From Bacillota bacterium (GTDB taxonomy: Bacteria > Bacillota > Clostridia > Peptostreptococcales > Anaerovoracaceae), in contig JALEJU010000018.1 in assembly GCA_022769485.1 (NCBI GenBank), positions 1-64,000 of the forward strand: a stretch of DNA of 64,000 nt, in the 5' to 3' direction. The stretch's first letter is position 1; each line of letters opens with the position of its first letter. The translations under genes were made by a program, and so were the position numbers. The notes beneath the pieces are model-generated. The model searched no databases and was not told the origin of the DNA. It worked only from the letters and a program-made list of their open reading frames with translations. Positions 16,097-24,973 of this stretch are shown piece after piece.

Positions 16097-18136
16097 ATGA
16101 AAAAGCGAATCAGCTTCTTATTTTTGTGCTGCTTTTTACTTTGCGCTGCTCCGGTTTACGGGGCAGAGAAAACCGTTTCTTTCTCTTATTTGAGCACATA
16201 TGAGGGAGAGGAGGGGCAGGCTGTGGATGCAAAATGGCATTGCGTGTACAGCGATTCCTATTTTTCCGAAAGCGCATTTAAGTATAGGCAGGATTTAGCC
16301 CTGGCTTCGCTTTGCCTGTCCATGGCTGCATTCAACAGTGCGGAAGGGGAACAGCAGGATTATACGCAGAAAGGGAAAAACGCGGAAGCGCTGCTGTCTC
16401 AATTGGGGTTTTCCGATATAGAACTGTTCTCTTATGAAAAAAAACCGTCTATGAATTCTGTGGGAGCGGCATTCGGACAGAAAGAAATTATTTTGGGAGA
16501 AAAGCCCTGCACATTGATTGCCGTTGCCATTCGCGGCAACGGATACGAATCGGAATGGGTGGGGAACTTTCGCGTAGGATCGGGAACAGCTCATAAAGGG
16601 TTTCAAAGAGCGGCGGATCAGGTGCTGAAAGAATTGGGTGCTTATTTAGATGCCCATCAGGAAGTTTTGCAGCCGAATTTAAAACTATGGATATGCGGTT
16701 ACAGCCGGGGGGCGGCCGCGGCCAATCTGGCAGGTGCAAAGCTGGATCAGGGAAAAGGGCTGACGGAAAAAGGAATTTCTTTAGAGCCGGAGGACATTTA
16801 TATTTATGGTTTTGAAGTTCCCAGAACCACAAAGGACAGCCGGTATAAAGAGGCATGTTACGGAAACATTTTCAGCATCGTCAATGGGGGAGATTTTGTA
16901 GGGGAAATGCCCCTGCGCAGCTGGGGTTATCAACGGTATGGGATAACAAAATTTCTTCCGGCGGCGCAGACAGCAGCCGGGTACGGAGGTATGGAAGACG
17001 CCAGAACCGACATTTACAAAGAAATCACAGGCGGAAAGAAATGTCGGATGGAAGACAGCTGGAGCGTAGTGATGACGGAGCTGATTAAATCGTTGGGAAG
17101 CTGCTTTCCCACGGTAGACCGGTATTCCGAATTTTTGATACGGCTTTTGCTGGACGGGCAGACGCGGAATGAGGAGGGTCTGGATTGGACCTATGTGTTG
17201 GAATCGGTTTTTGCCGGGGGGCAGAAAGAGGAATTGGACGAAGCGTTGACCGCTTTGGGCGTAGATGATAAAAAGAGAGAGAAGCGGGACAGGCTTCTGA
17301 TCTCACAAATTAAAAGGGCGCATTATCCGGAACTTTGTCTTTCCTGGATGGAGGCCGTCAGCTCAGGGAAAGCAGAATTTCCCTCGTCGGAATACTTTGT
17401 TTTAAAGACCAGGGATAAAGCGGATATTTGGATCTATGACAGCAATCGTGAGCTGAAGGCGGCAGTGGAAAACGGAAAAATCCGACCTCTTACGGAAAGC
17501 CGCTTGGTGCATTTTGTAAAATCTGACGGCATGAAAATTTTTTATCTGCCGGCGGACGAAACGTATCTGGTACGATATCGGCAGGCGGACGGAAAGAAAC
17601 GTTTGATGGGAGGGCTGAGCAAGTCTGATTTGTCCGGCGATTCACAGGAACTCATATCTTCCTGTGACACCATTGCTTTTGAGGCCGTACCGGAAGCGGA
17701 CAGCGGGAAAAATCTGCTGCGAATCCAGTTCCTTACGGCTTTATTCTATCTGGAACAGGAGACAGTTGATTTTGAAGAAGTTTTAACAAAATCTTTCGAA
17801 AAACCAAACAAAAAAGCGGTAGAATGGGCGAAAAAACAGGGTATACTAAAAGGGTACGGAGATGGAACTTTCAGGCTGGACGGCTGTTTGAGCAGGCAGG
17901 AGATGGTAACGCTGCTCTGCCGTTTCACGGAGCAGGATGAAGCGGAAGAACAGAAGAAAACTGTTCTTTCCCGTTTTCCGGATACGGGGGAGCTTGCATC
18001 CTATGCTTCCGGGGCAATGGGGTGGGCAGTGTCATCCGGGTTGATCCGGGGCAAAGGCGAATTGCTTGCGCCGGAGGAAACTGCAACCAGGGCTGAGGCC
18101 GAAGCGCTTCTTATGCGCTGGAAGGCTTCAAAATAA
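16097..18136 (+). CDS. Secreted lipase-like hydrolase with C-terminal SLH domains
   Basis: 679 residues. Signal peptide (FLFLCCFLLCAAPVYG-A). The alpha/beta-hydrolase region has the nucleophile elbow G-Y-S203-R-G (LWICGYSRGAAAANL) after RGNGYESEW, resembling class-3 lipase-type enzymes of Clostridia. FEVPRTT and NGGDFVGEMPLRSWGYQRYG follow; the Asp and His of the triad cannot be assigned safely. Residues ~565-679 form two SLH repeats (AVEWAKKQGILKGYGDGTFR, SRQEMVTLLCRF; ASGAMGWAVSSGLIRG, TRAEAEALLMRW) that bind pyruvylated cell-wall polymer. It would act outside the cell, held on the wall. The substrate is unknown. Confidence 0.8.
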   Translation: MKKRISFLFLCCFLLCAAPVYGAEKTVSFSYLSTYEGEEGQAVDAKWHCVYSDSYFSESAFKYRQDLALASLCLSMAAFNSAEGEQQDYTQKGKNAEALLSQLGFSDIELFSYEKKPSMNSVGAAFGQKEIILGEKPCTLIAVAIRGNGYESEWVGNFRVGSGTAHKGFQRAADQVLKELGAYLDAHQEVLQPNLKLWICGYSRGAAAANLAGAKLDQGKGLTEKGISLEPEDIYIYGFEVPRTTKDSRYKEACYGNIFSIVNGGDFVGEMPLRSWGYQRYGITKFLPAAQTAAGYGGMEDARTDIYKEITGGKKCRMEDSWSVVMTELIKSLGSCFPTVDRYSEFLIRLLLDGQTRNEEGLDWTYVLESVFAGGQKEELDEALTALGVDDKKREKRDRLLISQIKRAHYPELCLSWMEAVSSGKAEFPSSEYFVLKTRDKADIWIYDSNRELKAAVENGKIRPLTESRLVHFVKSDGMKIFYLPADETYLVRYRQADGKKRLMGGLSKSDLSGDSQELISSCDTIAFEAVPEADSGKNLLRIQFLTALFYLEQETVDFEEVLTKSFEKPNKKAVEWAKKQGILKGYGDGTFRLDGCLSRQEMVTLLCRFTEQDEAEEQKKTVLSRFPDTGELASYASGAMGWAVSSGLIRGKGELLAPEETATRAEAEALLMRWKASK

Positions 18137-18163
18137 TGTATGGAGGAAACAGGAGGAATGAAA

Positions 18164-18697
18164 ATGGAATTAAAAGGTTCGAGAACCGAGGCAAATTTGA
18201 CGGCGGCTTTTGCAGGAGAATCTCAGGCTCGAAATAAGTACGATTTTTTCGCATCCAAGGCGAGAAAAGAAGGATATGAGCAGATTGCAAAGCTGTTTGA
18301 AGAGACGGCGAAAAATGAGAAAGCGCATGCGAAGATTTGGCTGCAGCATTTAAACGCTATAAGCACCACGGAGGTAAATTTGCTGTCTGCGGCGGAAGGC
18401 GAGCATTTTGAGTGGTCGAAGATGTATGACGATTTTGCTCGGGAGGCCAGAGAGGAAGGCTTCGAAGATATTGCAAAGCAATTTGAAAATGTAGGCAGAA
18501 TTGAAAAGGAGCATGAGGAACGGTACCGGAGATTATTGGAAAATGTAAAAAACAACCGGGTGTTCCGAAAGGACGGCGAGGTTGTTTGGATTTGCTCTAA
18601 CTGCGGGCATATTCATGTGGGTACGGAAGCGCCGGAGGTCTGCCCGGTTTGCTCCCATCCCCGGGCGTATTTTGAAGTGAGAAATAATAATTATTAA
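18164..18697 (+). CDS. rbr: Rubrerythrin
   Basis: 177 residues. ATG 18164 is seven bases after AGGAGG; the in-frame ATG at 18158 is too close. The ferritin-like diiron domain (~1-135) has EANLTAAFAGESQARNKY, EETAKNEKAHAKIW and EGEHFEWSKMYDDFAREARE. The C-terminal rubredoxin-like domain has ICSNCGHIHVG and VCPVCSHP. It reduces hydrogen peroxide and protects anaerobes from oxidative stress, taking electrons from rubredoxin or NADH-dependent donors. The gene is 27 bases after the lipase stop and may be co-transcribed. Confidence 0.96.
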   Translation: MELKGSRTEANLTAAFAGESQARNKYDFFASKARKEGYEQIAKLFEETAKNEKAHAKIWLQHLNAISTTEVNLLSAAEGEHFEWSKMYDDFAREAREEGFEDIAKQFENVGRIEKEHEERYRRLLENVKNNRVFRKDGEVVWICSNCGHIHVGTEAPEVCPVCSHPRAYFEVRNNNY

Positions 18698-18767
18698 AGC
18701 CTGCATATAATTGGAATTGTCTTTCCGAAACCAAAAATTACAGATAACAGATAAAGGGGGAATTTTA

Positions 18768-20210
18768 ATGAGAAAAACGAAAGTGGTCTGTACTGTCGGG
18801 CCGGCTTGCGACGAAGTAGAAATTTTAATGCAGATGATAGAAGCGGGAATGGATGTAGCGCGGTTCAATATGTCCCACGGTGCAGGAAACGCATTAAAGG
18901 AACGGATACAGAAGGTTAAAGAAGCGGCCGAAAGATGCGGAAAAACCGTAGCGCTGCTGATCGATACGAAAGGTCCGGAGGTTCGGGTGGGAACATTCGA
19001 AGGAGGATCTGTTGTTTTGGAAAACAACCAGCTGTTTCGGCTGCACCGGGAAGCAGGAAAGGGCGACGAAACCGGAACCAGTTTGTCCTATCCGCGTTTG
19101 ATTGATTATCTGAAAGCGCTGCCGGAGGATCGTTCCCGGGGTATGCAGATTCTTTTGGATGACGGAAAAATCCTGGCGGAAATCACAAACGTAGAAGATG
19201 ATTTTATCGAATGCGTGGTTAAACAGGGAGGTCGGCTGTCCAGTCGAAAGAGCATTAACCTTCCCGATTTTAATATTCCCATGCCGTATATCAGCTCTGC
19301 GGATCGGGAAGATATTGAATTTGGTCTGAAGCAGGGTGTGGATTATATTGCGGCGTCTTTTGTACGCTCGCCCGACGATGTGATAAAGCTGCGTGATTTT
19401 GTGGACAGCTTGGGGTACGAAGATGTGGAAATCATCTCCAAGATTGAAAATCAGCAGGGTGTGGATCATATTGATCAAATCATCGATGTCAGCGACGGCA
19501 TTATGGTCGCAAGAGGGGATATGGGTGTGGAAATTCCTTTCATCCAGCTTCCCGCCATTCAGAAATCCATTATTCGGAAATGTGTGTCCAAAGGGAAATA
19601 TGTGATTACCGCTACACAGATGCTGGAAAGCATGACGGCTTCCCCCCGCCCCACACGGGCGGAAATCAGCGACGTGGCAAATGCTGTTTTTGACGGAACC
19701 AGCGCAGTTATGCTTTCAGGCGAATCTGCGGCGGGAAAATTTCCTGTGGAAAGCGTGCGGGCAATTGCTTCGATTTGCGAGGAAGCGGAGGCAAATCAGG
19801 AATATCTGGATCTGCAGGAATTTGTCACCGCTTCGGCTTCCAGAGCCGGCTCCATCAGGGAAACCTTGTGTCAGGCGGCCAAAACCGCGGCGGAGAACGT
19901 GGGCGCTTCCGCCATCATTGTGGAAAGCATGACGGGGCGTTCTGCAAGAATTATGACGCATTACCGCCCCAATATCCCCATTATTGCGGTGGTAATCGAC
20001 GAGAAGGTTTGCAGGAAGCTGTCCCTGAATTGGGGAATTCGCGCGATTTTAGGGGAAGAAAAAGAACCGGGAAGCGAAGTGACCAAACAGGCCATTGAAA
20101 AGGCGTTGGAGACAGGAATCGTAAAAAAGGGAGATTATGTAGTAATTTTATCTTCCAACTATGTTCTTCCTACTTCCAATACCGATACTTTAAACATTCG
20201 CATTGTATAA
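18768..20210 (+). CDS. pyk: Pyruvate kinase
   Basis: 480 residues. ATG 18768 follows AAAGGGGG. The barrel starts KTKVVCTVGPACDEVE, with MDVARFNMSHG, LLIDTKGPEVRVG, DYIAASFVRSPDDV, IISKIENQQGVDHIDQII, and the active-site ARGDMGVEIPF and TATQMLESM. It makes pyruvate and ATP from PEP and ADP. The length is that of the short form, without the extra PEP-utiliser domain found in some Bacillus enzymes. A terminator follows at 20230. Confidence 0.97.
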   Translation: MRKTKVVCTVGPACDEVEILMQMIEAGMDVARFNMSHGAGNALKERIQKVKEAAERCGKTVALLIDTKGPEVRVGTFEGGSVVLENNQLFRLHREAGKGDETGTSLSYPRLIDYLKALPEDRSRGMQILLDDGKILAEITNVEDDFIECVVKQGGRLSSRKSINLPDFNIPMPYISSADREDIEFGLKQGVDYIAASFVRSPDDVIKLRDFVDSLGYEDVEIISKIENQQGVDHIDQIIDVSDGIMVARGDMGVEIPFIQLPAIQKSIIRKCVSKGKYVITATQMLESMTASPRPTRAEISDVANAVFDGTSAVMLSGESAAGKFPVESVRAIASICEEAEANQEYLDLQEFVTASASRAGSIRETLCQAAKTAAENVGASAIIVESMTGRSARIMTHYRPNIPIIAVVIDEKVCRKLSLNWGIRAILGEEKEPGSEVTKQAIEKALETGIVKKGDYVVILSSNYVLPTSNTDTLNIRIV

Positions 20211-20229
20211 AAACCCACTTGTATGAGCG

Positions 20230-20262
20230 GCGCGGGAAAATAAAAATTCCGCGCTTTTTTAT
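20230..20262 (+). terminator. Terminator after pyk
   Basis: GCGCGGGA pairs with TTCCGCGC (one G-U pair) followed by six T. Confidence 0.85.
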
Positions 20263-20302
20263 TTACATGCGGGGGGAGACGAATTTTCAAAACACAGATT
20301 TC

Positions 20303-20331
20303 TTGACTACCCGTTCCGAATACGGTAAATT
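20303..20331 (+). promoter_or_regulatory. Promoter of flavodoxin-fold gene
   Basis: TTGACT (20303-20308), 17 bases, TAAATT (20326-20331). The spacer contains CCGT-N7-ACGG, which could be a repressor site (weak). Confidence 0.65.
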
Positions 20332-20386
20332 AGAAGGGTAAAAATTTACGCGCTGCATAAAATCACCAACGGAGGATTTGGATAGA

Positions 20387-21433
20387 TTGAATATTGAAAA
20401 TATGAACAGCGATATGGGATTGTTGCTCATTATCCGCAATTACTATTCTTCTCAATATGATTTGAGACGCTACATCAGCGAAAATCAGGCCAAACTGGAA
20501 GCGGCCGGTTATATTATTGAATTTGCGGATATGGCAGGTCCCCTGGAGGAATTTGGAACGTTTGAAGACCATAATCGATCGGAAGACGGGGAATACAGGA
20601 GGTTGTTGGACGATATGGCAGACGCCATCGGTACTACCTACCGTGATTTGCACCTGGCCCTGCGCCGCTTGTTCTATCGGGACGCCCGGTACCATAACAA
20701 GATTCTCCAGCTTCGCCCTTATGATTTTTATGCGTTCCTACGGAACAACAGCCGTCTGCTGGTGCGGGATATCAAAGCGGCTATTGCTGCTTACAATGCT
20801 TCGCCGGAAGGCGGAAAGGCAGACCAAGCGCCTTTTGCGAAAAAAACAGCACTGGTGAAAGAAGTTCTTTACGTTGATTGCTGTCTGCGGGGAACTGAGT
20901 CCAGAACGGCGGTGCTGGCAGAACGGTTTCTTGAAAAGCTGGATTCCGGGTTTCGCGTCACACGTTTAGTTTTGGAAGAAGAAAATCTCGTGCCTTTGAA
21001 GCGTGATCCGGCGGAAAAACGGCAGCAGATGGAAGATGCCGGGGATTACTCGCATCCCATATTTGATTACGCGAAACAATTTGCGAAGGCGGATAAAATT
21101 GTAATAGCTGCGCCGTATTGGGATTTATCGTTTCCGGCCTTGCTGCGTACATATATTGAGAGGGTCTGCGCAGGCGGAATTACATTTCAGTATACGGAGA
21201 AAGGGAATGTCGGCTTGTGCAGGGCGGACAAGCTTCTGTTTATCAGCACTGCCGGCGGGCCGCTTATAAACGGAAATCTGGGGGCTGTATATTTGAAAGA
21301 TCTTTGCGGTATGTTGGGCATAGATCAGTTTGATGCGATCTGTGCGGACGGTCTGGATATTGCGGGCGTCGATGTGGATGGAATTCTGGATTCCAAGAAT
21401 GCGGAAATCACGGAAAAAGCGGCGGCGTTCTGA
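20387..21433 (+). CDS. Two-domain protein with C-terminal flavodoxin-like reductase
   Basis: About 348 residues. Residues ~175-345 match the flavodoxin-like NAD(P)H dehydrogenase/azoreductase fold: VLYVDCCLRGTESRTAVLAE, AKADKIVIAAPYWDLSFPAL, TYIERVCAGGITFQYTEKGN, ISTAGGP. This suggests an FMN-dependent reductase. The first ~155 residues (LLLIIRNYYSSQYDLRRYIS, DLHLALRRLFYRDARYHN) are not recognised and contain no catalytic motif I know. The start is uncertain: TTG 20387 is 11 bases from GGAGG, TTG 20378 is too near, and ATG 20402 is possible. Confidence 0.7.
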   Translation: MNIENMNSDMGLLLIIRNYYSSQYDLRRYISENQAKLEAAGYIIEFADMAGPLEEFGTFEDHNRSEDGEYRRLLDDMADAIGTTYRDLHLALRRLFYRDARYHNKILQLRPYDFYAFLRNNSRLLVRDIKAAIAAYNASPEGGKADQAPFAKKTALVKEVLYVDCCLRGTESRTAVLAERFLEKLDSGFRVTRLVLEEENLVPLKRDPAEKRQQMEDAGDYSHPIFDYAKQFAKADKIVIAAPYWDLSFPALLRTYIERVCAGGITFQYTEKGNVGLCRADKLLFISTAGGPLINGNLGAVYLKDLCGMLGIDQFDAICADGLDIAGVDVDGILDSKNAEITEKAAAF

Positions 21434-21553
21434 AGAAAATCGCGGCGTGGAACCAATGACACAGGAATGGGAAGCCGAGCAGCTGTCTGCCTGCCGGATT
21501 TATGAAATTTACAGCTTTGGAAAGGACGATCACGGTTCCGAATAAAAAGAAGG

Positions 21554-21573
21554 GGCGGATGCTTGCATCCGCC
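21554..21573 (+). repeat. Intergenic hairpin before hisD
   Basis: GGCGGATGC - TT - GCATCCGCC, a perfect stem. No T run follows, so it is a weak or non-terminating structure between the reductase gene and hisD. Confidence 0.5.
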
Positions 21574-21611
21574 TGTATGGTTTAAGGGTTTTGAATATGC
21601 GGAGGTAAAAT

Positions 21612-22886
21612 ATGAAAGTGCTGAAAGCGGCAAAGATGAGAATGGAAGCGGGAGACGCGTCGTTGAGGGATACGGTGGCCGTATTGATTGACCGGGTCAG
21701 AAAAGAGGGCGACGAAGCCTTAAAGGAATTCGGGCGCAGATTTGACGGCTGTGAACGGGAAACGTTTCGGGTATCTCCGGCGGAAATTCAGGAAGCTTAC
21801 GACGCATTGACTCCGGAAGAAATCGCCGATCTGCGCGCAGCGGCGGCGAATATTGAAGCATTTGCAAAAGCGCAGAAGGGTTCGCTCTGCGAATTAAAGG
21901 ATTTTTCTCCTGCTCCGGGAATCTTTTTAGGGCATAGAATTATACCGGTAGACTCTTGCTGCTGTTATGTCCCGGGAGGCGGATATCCCCTGTATTCTAC
22001 CGCTTTGATGCTGGGAATTCCGGCAAAAGCGGCGGGGGTGAAAAGAGTTGCGGCTTGTTCGCCTGTTATGAAAGGGACCGACCGGATTCATCCGAAAACT
22101 CTGGTTGCCATGGATATTGCCGGTGTTGATGAAATTTACGCGGTAGGCGGTGCGCAGGCCGTGGCGGCTTTTTCTTACGGTACGGAACAGATTGAACCGG
22201 TGTGCTTGATCGTGGGCCCCGGAAATGCCTATGTGACTGAAGCGAAGCGGCAGTGCTACGGCAAGGTTGGGATCGATTTTGTAGCGGGTCCCAGCGAGGT
22301 TCTGGTTATTGCGGATAAAGGCGCCGACCCGGAAATTATTGCGGCAGATCTGCTGGCGCAGTCGGAACATGATCTTTTGGCAAAAGGAATTGTGCTGACC
22401 ACGGATGAAACCCTGGGAAACAGAATTGCAGAAGCGGTTGAGGAACAGCTGAAAACTTTGGAAACAGCAGAAAAAGCCGCGAAATCCTGGGAAGACTTCG
22501 GCGAAATCCTGGTAATGGATACACTGAAAGAAGCAGCAGCATATGCCAATGCCTATGCGCCGGAACATTTGGAGCTTAACGTGGAAGAGAGCGACGCGGC
22601 CTGGATGATCGAAGAACTGATCAACTACGGTTCCCTGTTTATCGGCGAAAATACAGCGGAGGTTTTCGGGGATTATGCTTCCGGAACAAATCATACTCTG
22701 CCCACATTAAGCGCGGCAAAATACACCGGCGGCGTCTGGGTAGGAACTTTTCTGAAAGTATGTACAAATCAGAGACTGACTCCGGCTGCGGCGCAGAATA
22801 TGGCACCTCTGGTTTCCCGCCTGGCTCGGGGGGAGGGCTTGATCGCCCATGCGCAGGCGGCCGAAAAGCGGAAAGAAAAGAAATAA
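21612..22886 (+). CDS. hisD: Histidinol dehydrogenase family protein
   Basis: 424 residues, usual family length. YVPGGGYPLYSTALMLGIPA, YAVGGAQAVAAFSYGT, LIVGPGNAYVTEAKR, IDFVAGPSEVLVIAD, LLAQSEHD (zinc and catalytic His/Glu region), YAPEHLEL and GDYASGTNHTLPT. In histidine synthesis it oxidises histidinol to histidine with 2 NAD+. No other his gene is in the window, and the neighbour is a cysteine-synthase-like enzyme. HisD paralogues acting on other alcohols (for example sulfonate dehydrogenases) are known, so the substrate should stay open. GGAGG sits seven bases before ATG. Confidence 0.85.
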   Translation: MKVLKAAKMRMEAGDASLRDTVAVLIDRVRKEGDEALKEFGRRFDGCERETFRVSPAEIQEAYDALTPEEIADLRAAAANIEAFAKAQKGSLCELKDFSPAPGIFLGHRIIPVDSCCCYVPGGGYPLYSTALMLGIPAKAAGVKRVAACSPVMKGTDRIHPKTLVAMDIAGVDEIYAVGGAQAVAAFSYGTEQIEPVCLIVGPGNAYVTEAKRQCYGKVGIDFVAGPSEVLVIADKGADPEIIAADLLAQSEHDLLAKGIVLTTDETLGNRIAEAVEEQLKTLETAEKAAKSWEDFGEILVMDTLKEAAAYANAYAPEHLELNVEESDAAWMIEELINYGSLFIGENTAEVFGDYASGTNHTLPTLSAAKYTGGVWVGTFLKVCTNQRLTPAAAQNMAPLVSRLARGEGLIAHAQAAEKRKEKK

Positions 22887-22982
22887 TAAAAAGCGTTTGA
22901 GTTTTAAACAACCGATTTTTTGGGTAGAAACAACAACGCTAAGTGTTTTTAGAATAAAATCCACAGAAAGACGGTGACAAGA

Positions 22983-23915
22983 ATGATTTATGACACAGTG
23001 CTGGACGCTATGGGGCAGACTCCTATGATTCGTTTGCAGAGGATGGTCTCCCCGGGCTGCGCGGATGTGCTTGTAAAATACGAAGGATTAAACGTAGGCG
23101 GTTCTATTAAAACAAGAACCGCCTACAACATGCTTCTGGATGCAGAACAGAAGGGGTTGATCGATAAGGATTCTATTATTGTGGAACCCACCAGCGGGAA
23201 TCAAGGCATCGGCCTGGCGCTGATCGGAGCGGTAAAAGGATACAAGACGATTATTATCATGCCGGATTCCGTAAGTGAAGAACGGCGGAAGCTGGTTCGG
23301 CATTACGGGGCGGAAGTGGTTTTGGTTCACGATGCGGGAAACATCGGCGCGGCCATTGACGAATGCTTACAGACAGCCATTCGCATGTCGAAAGAGAATC
23401 CCAAGGTTTTTGTTCCCCAGCAGTTTGAAAATCCGGCTAACCCTATGGTGCACAGACATCATACTGCCCTGGAAATTATGGAGCAGGTTGCGGGTCCCAT
23501 CCACGGATTCTGTTCCGGCATCGGTACCGGCGGTACGATTACCGGCATCGGCGAAGTTTTGAAAAAGCAGTATCCGGATTTGGTTATCTGGGCTGTGGAA
23601 CCGGAAAATGCCGCAATTCTTTCCGGCGGTTCCATCGGTACGCATTTGCAGATGGGGATCGGCGACGGACTGATTCCGCCCATTCTCAACCAGAAAATCT
23701 ACGACGATGTTTATATTGTAACGGACAGCGAAGCCCTGCAGACCGCAAAAGATTTGGCTCGTCTGGAAGGATTGATGTGCGGAATTTCCAGCGGCACCAA
23801 CGTAGCCGCGGCTTTGAAGCTGGCGGAAAAACTGGGGCCGGGGAAAACGGTGGTAACCGTATTGCCGGATACGGCGGAGCGGTATTTCTCTACGCCGCTA
23901 TTTGAAAATGAATAG
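22983..23915 (+). CDS. Cysteine synthase family PLP enzyme
   Basis: 310 residues from ATG 22983 (GGTGA nearby; GTG 22974 is also possible). Fold-type II PLP enzyme: lysine motif in GLNVGGSIKTRTA, TSGNQGIGLALIGAVKGYK, PQQFENPANPMVHRHHTALE, the phosphate loop GIGTGGTITGIG, and GISSGTNVAAAL. The PLP-lysine context GGSIKTR differs from the usual GSVKDR of O-acetylserine sulfhydrylase. The exact reaction (cysteine synthesis or another beta-replacement) is therefore not certain. It follows hisD by 96 bases on the same strand, and a terminator ends the unit. Confidence 0.85.
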   Translation: MIYDTVLDAMGQTPMIRLQRMVSPGCADVLVKYEGLNVGGSIKTRTAYNMLLDAEQKGLIDKDSIIVEPTSGNQGIGLALIGAVKGYKTIIIMPDSVSEERRKLVRHYGAEVVLVHDAGNIGAAIDECLQTAIRMSKENPKVFVPQQFENPANPMVHRHHTALEIMEQVAGPIHGFCSGIGTGGTITGIGEVLKKQYPDLVIWAVEPENAAILSGGSIGTHLQMGIGDGLIPPILNQKIYDDVYIVTDSEALQTAKDLARLEGLMCGISSGTNVAAALKLAEKLGPGKTVVTVLPDTAERYFSTPLFENE

Positions 23916-23937
23916 AGAATAGAAGGATAACGGATAT

Positions 23938-23978
23938 AAACACTGCCCCGTAATTTTTTGACGGGGCAGTTTGTTTTG
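23938..23978 (+). terminator. Terminator after cysteine-synthase-like gene
   Basis: AAACACTGCCCCGT pairs with ACGGGGCAGTTTG, then TTTTG. Also usable by the convergent minus-strand gene. Confidence 0.85.
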
Positions 23979-24013
23979 TGCTCGAAGGAGAACGGTTTGT
24001 ATCAAAATGATTT

Positions 24014-24718
24014 TTAGAGATAGAAGTTAGAGTCCTCACGGGATTGCTTTCGGATGAATCCTACCGTTACGATGTACATGATAATGACAAAGAGGAAGAA
24101 CAGCAGGCTGGTAAAGGATGTGTTCAGGAATAGGCAGAAGTCGTAAAAGCCGTGCAGGATCACGGCAACCAGCAGTGCGGCGGCCAGGTTTCTTCTCGAT
24201 TTTGCCCGTTTTCCCCGAATGGCGGCCAGACGAGCCTGGCCGTAAAAGGCACCCATGTATACTGCAAAGCCCATGTGAGCGGGAACAGCCAGAACCATCC
24301 GGGGCAGAGCCGCAGTCAAACCGTAGCCGTATACATAGAAAATATTTTCAAAAGCGGCAAAGCCTAAAGAGATGAATACGGCGTAGACGATTCCGTCAAA
24401 CCGGTAATTGAAATCCCAGGAGCGCCAGGTAAGCTGCTTTAGAAAAAGGAATTTTAAACCTTCTTCGATCAATGCTACGACGGCAAACGCATTGATGAGA
24501 TGATATTCCAAAGAATCAGGCGGGAGGGCATTGTCCAGCATTCTGCCGAAGGTCTGTTCGAGAGTGGCTGCCGGAATGCAGGCCAATACGCCGAAGAGGA
24601 AGAGCCGCAGCAGGAGCATGGGCGGCTCCTTTTCAATCGTATCTTTTCGGTAAATGTAGCGAAGTAAAAGCGCGGCGGGCAGTAAAGCCGCAAATAATAA
24701 AATGGAATCCGGCCGCAT
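24014..24718 (-). CDS. PrsW-type intramembrane glutamic protease
   Basis: 234 residues, about seven membrane helices. Family motifs: ALIEEGLKFLFL (EExxK), FAAFENIFYVYGYG (the second conserved Glu), VPAHMGFAVYMGAFYG and ILHGFYDFCLF. In Bacillus PrsW cuts the anti-sigma factor RsiW at site 1. Here an ECF/anti-sigma pair lies 17 kb away in the same window, but a link is only a guess. ATG 24718 has AGAGGA nine bases upstream. Minus-strand single gene. Confidence 0.87.
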   Translation of the reverse strand: MRPDSILLFAALLPAALLLRYIYRKDTIEKEPPMLLLRLFLFGVLACIPAATLEQTFGRMLDNALPPDSLEYHLINAFAVVALIEEGLKFLFLKQLTWRSWDFNYRFDGIVYAVFISLGFAAFENIFYVYGYGLTAALPRMVLAVPAHMGFAVYMGAFYGQARLAAIRGKRAKSRRNLAAALLVAVILHGFYDFCLFLNTSFTSLLFFLFVIIMYIVTVGFIRKQSREDSNFYL

Positions 24719-24973
24719 AAAAAAATATCCTCTTTCTTTGATTTTAAGCAGCTGAACTGATATACTGGTAAGGCAGTCCGCCTATGGAGTTCCGGCAAGT
24801 GCAGTGAATGCGGAATCGGGAACATACGGCGAAATAACAGCTGCAGGTCTTATCGTATAAGTATAGTATTTCCTTAAAAACTCTGTATATAGTAACATGA
24901 ATACATAAAATCTACAAACAGTTCTGTAAAAAACAAAAAACGGAAAATTCCAATAGAGGGGAAGTGTGAGAAA

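Noticed and set aside
21457-21545. Small frame (about 29 codons) after the flavodoxin-fold gene
   Set aside because: No good ribosome site and no recognisable product; could be a decayed end of a gene but cannot be supported.
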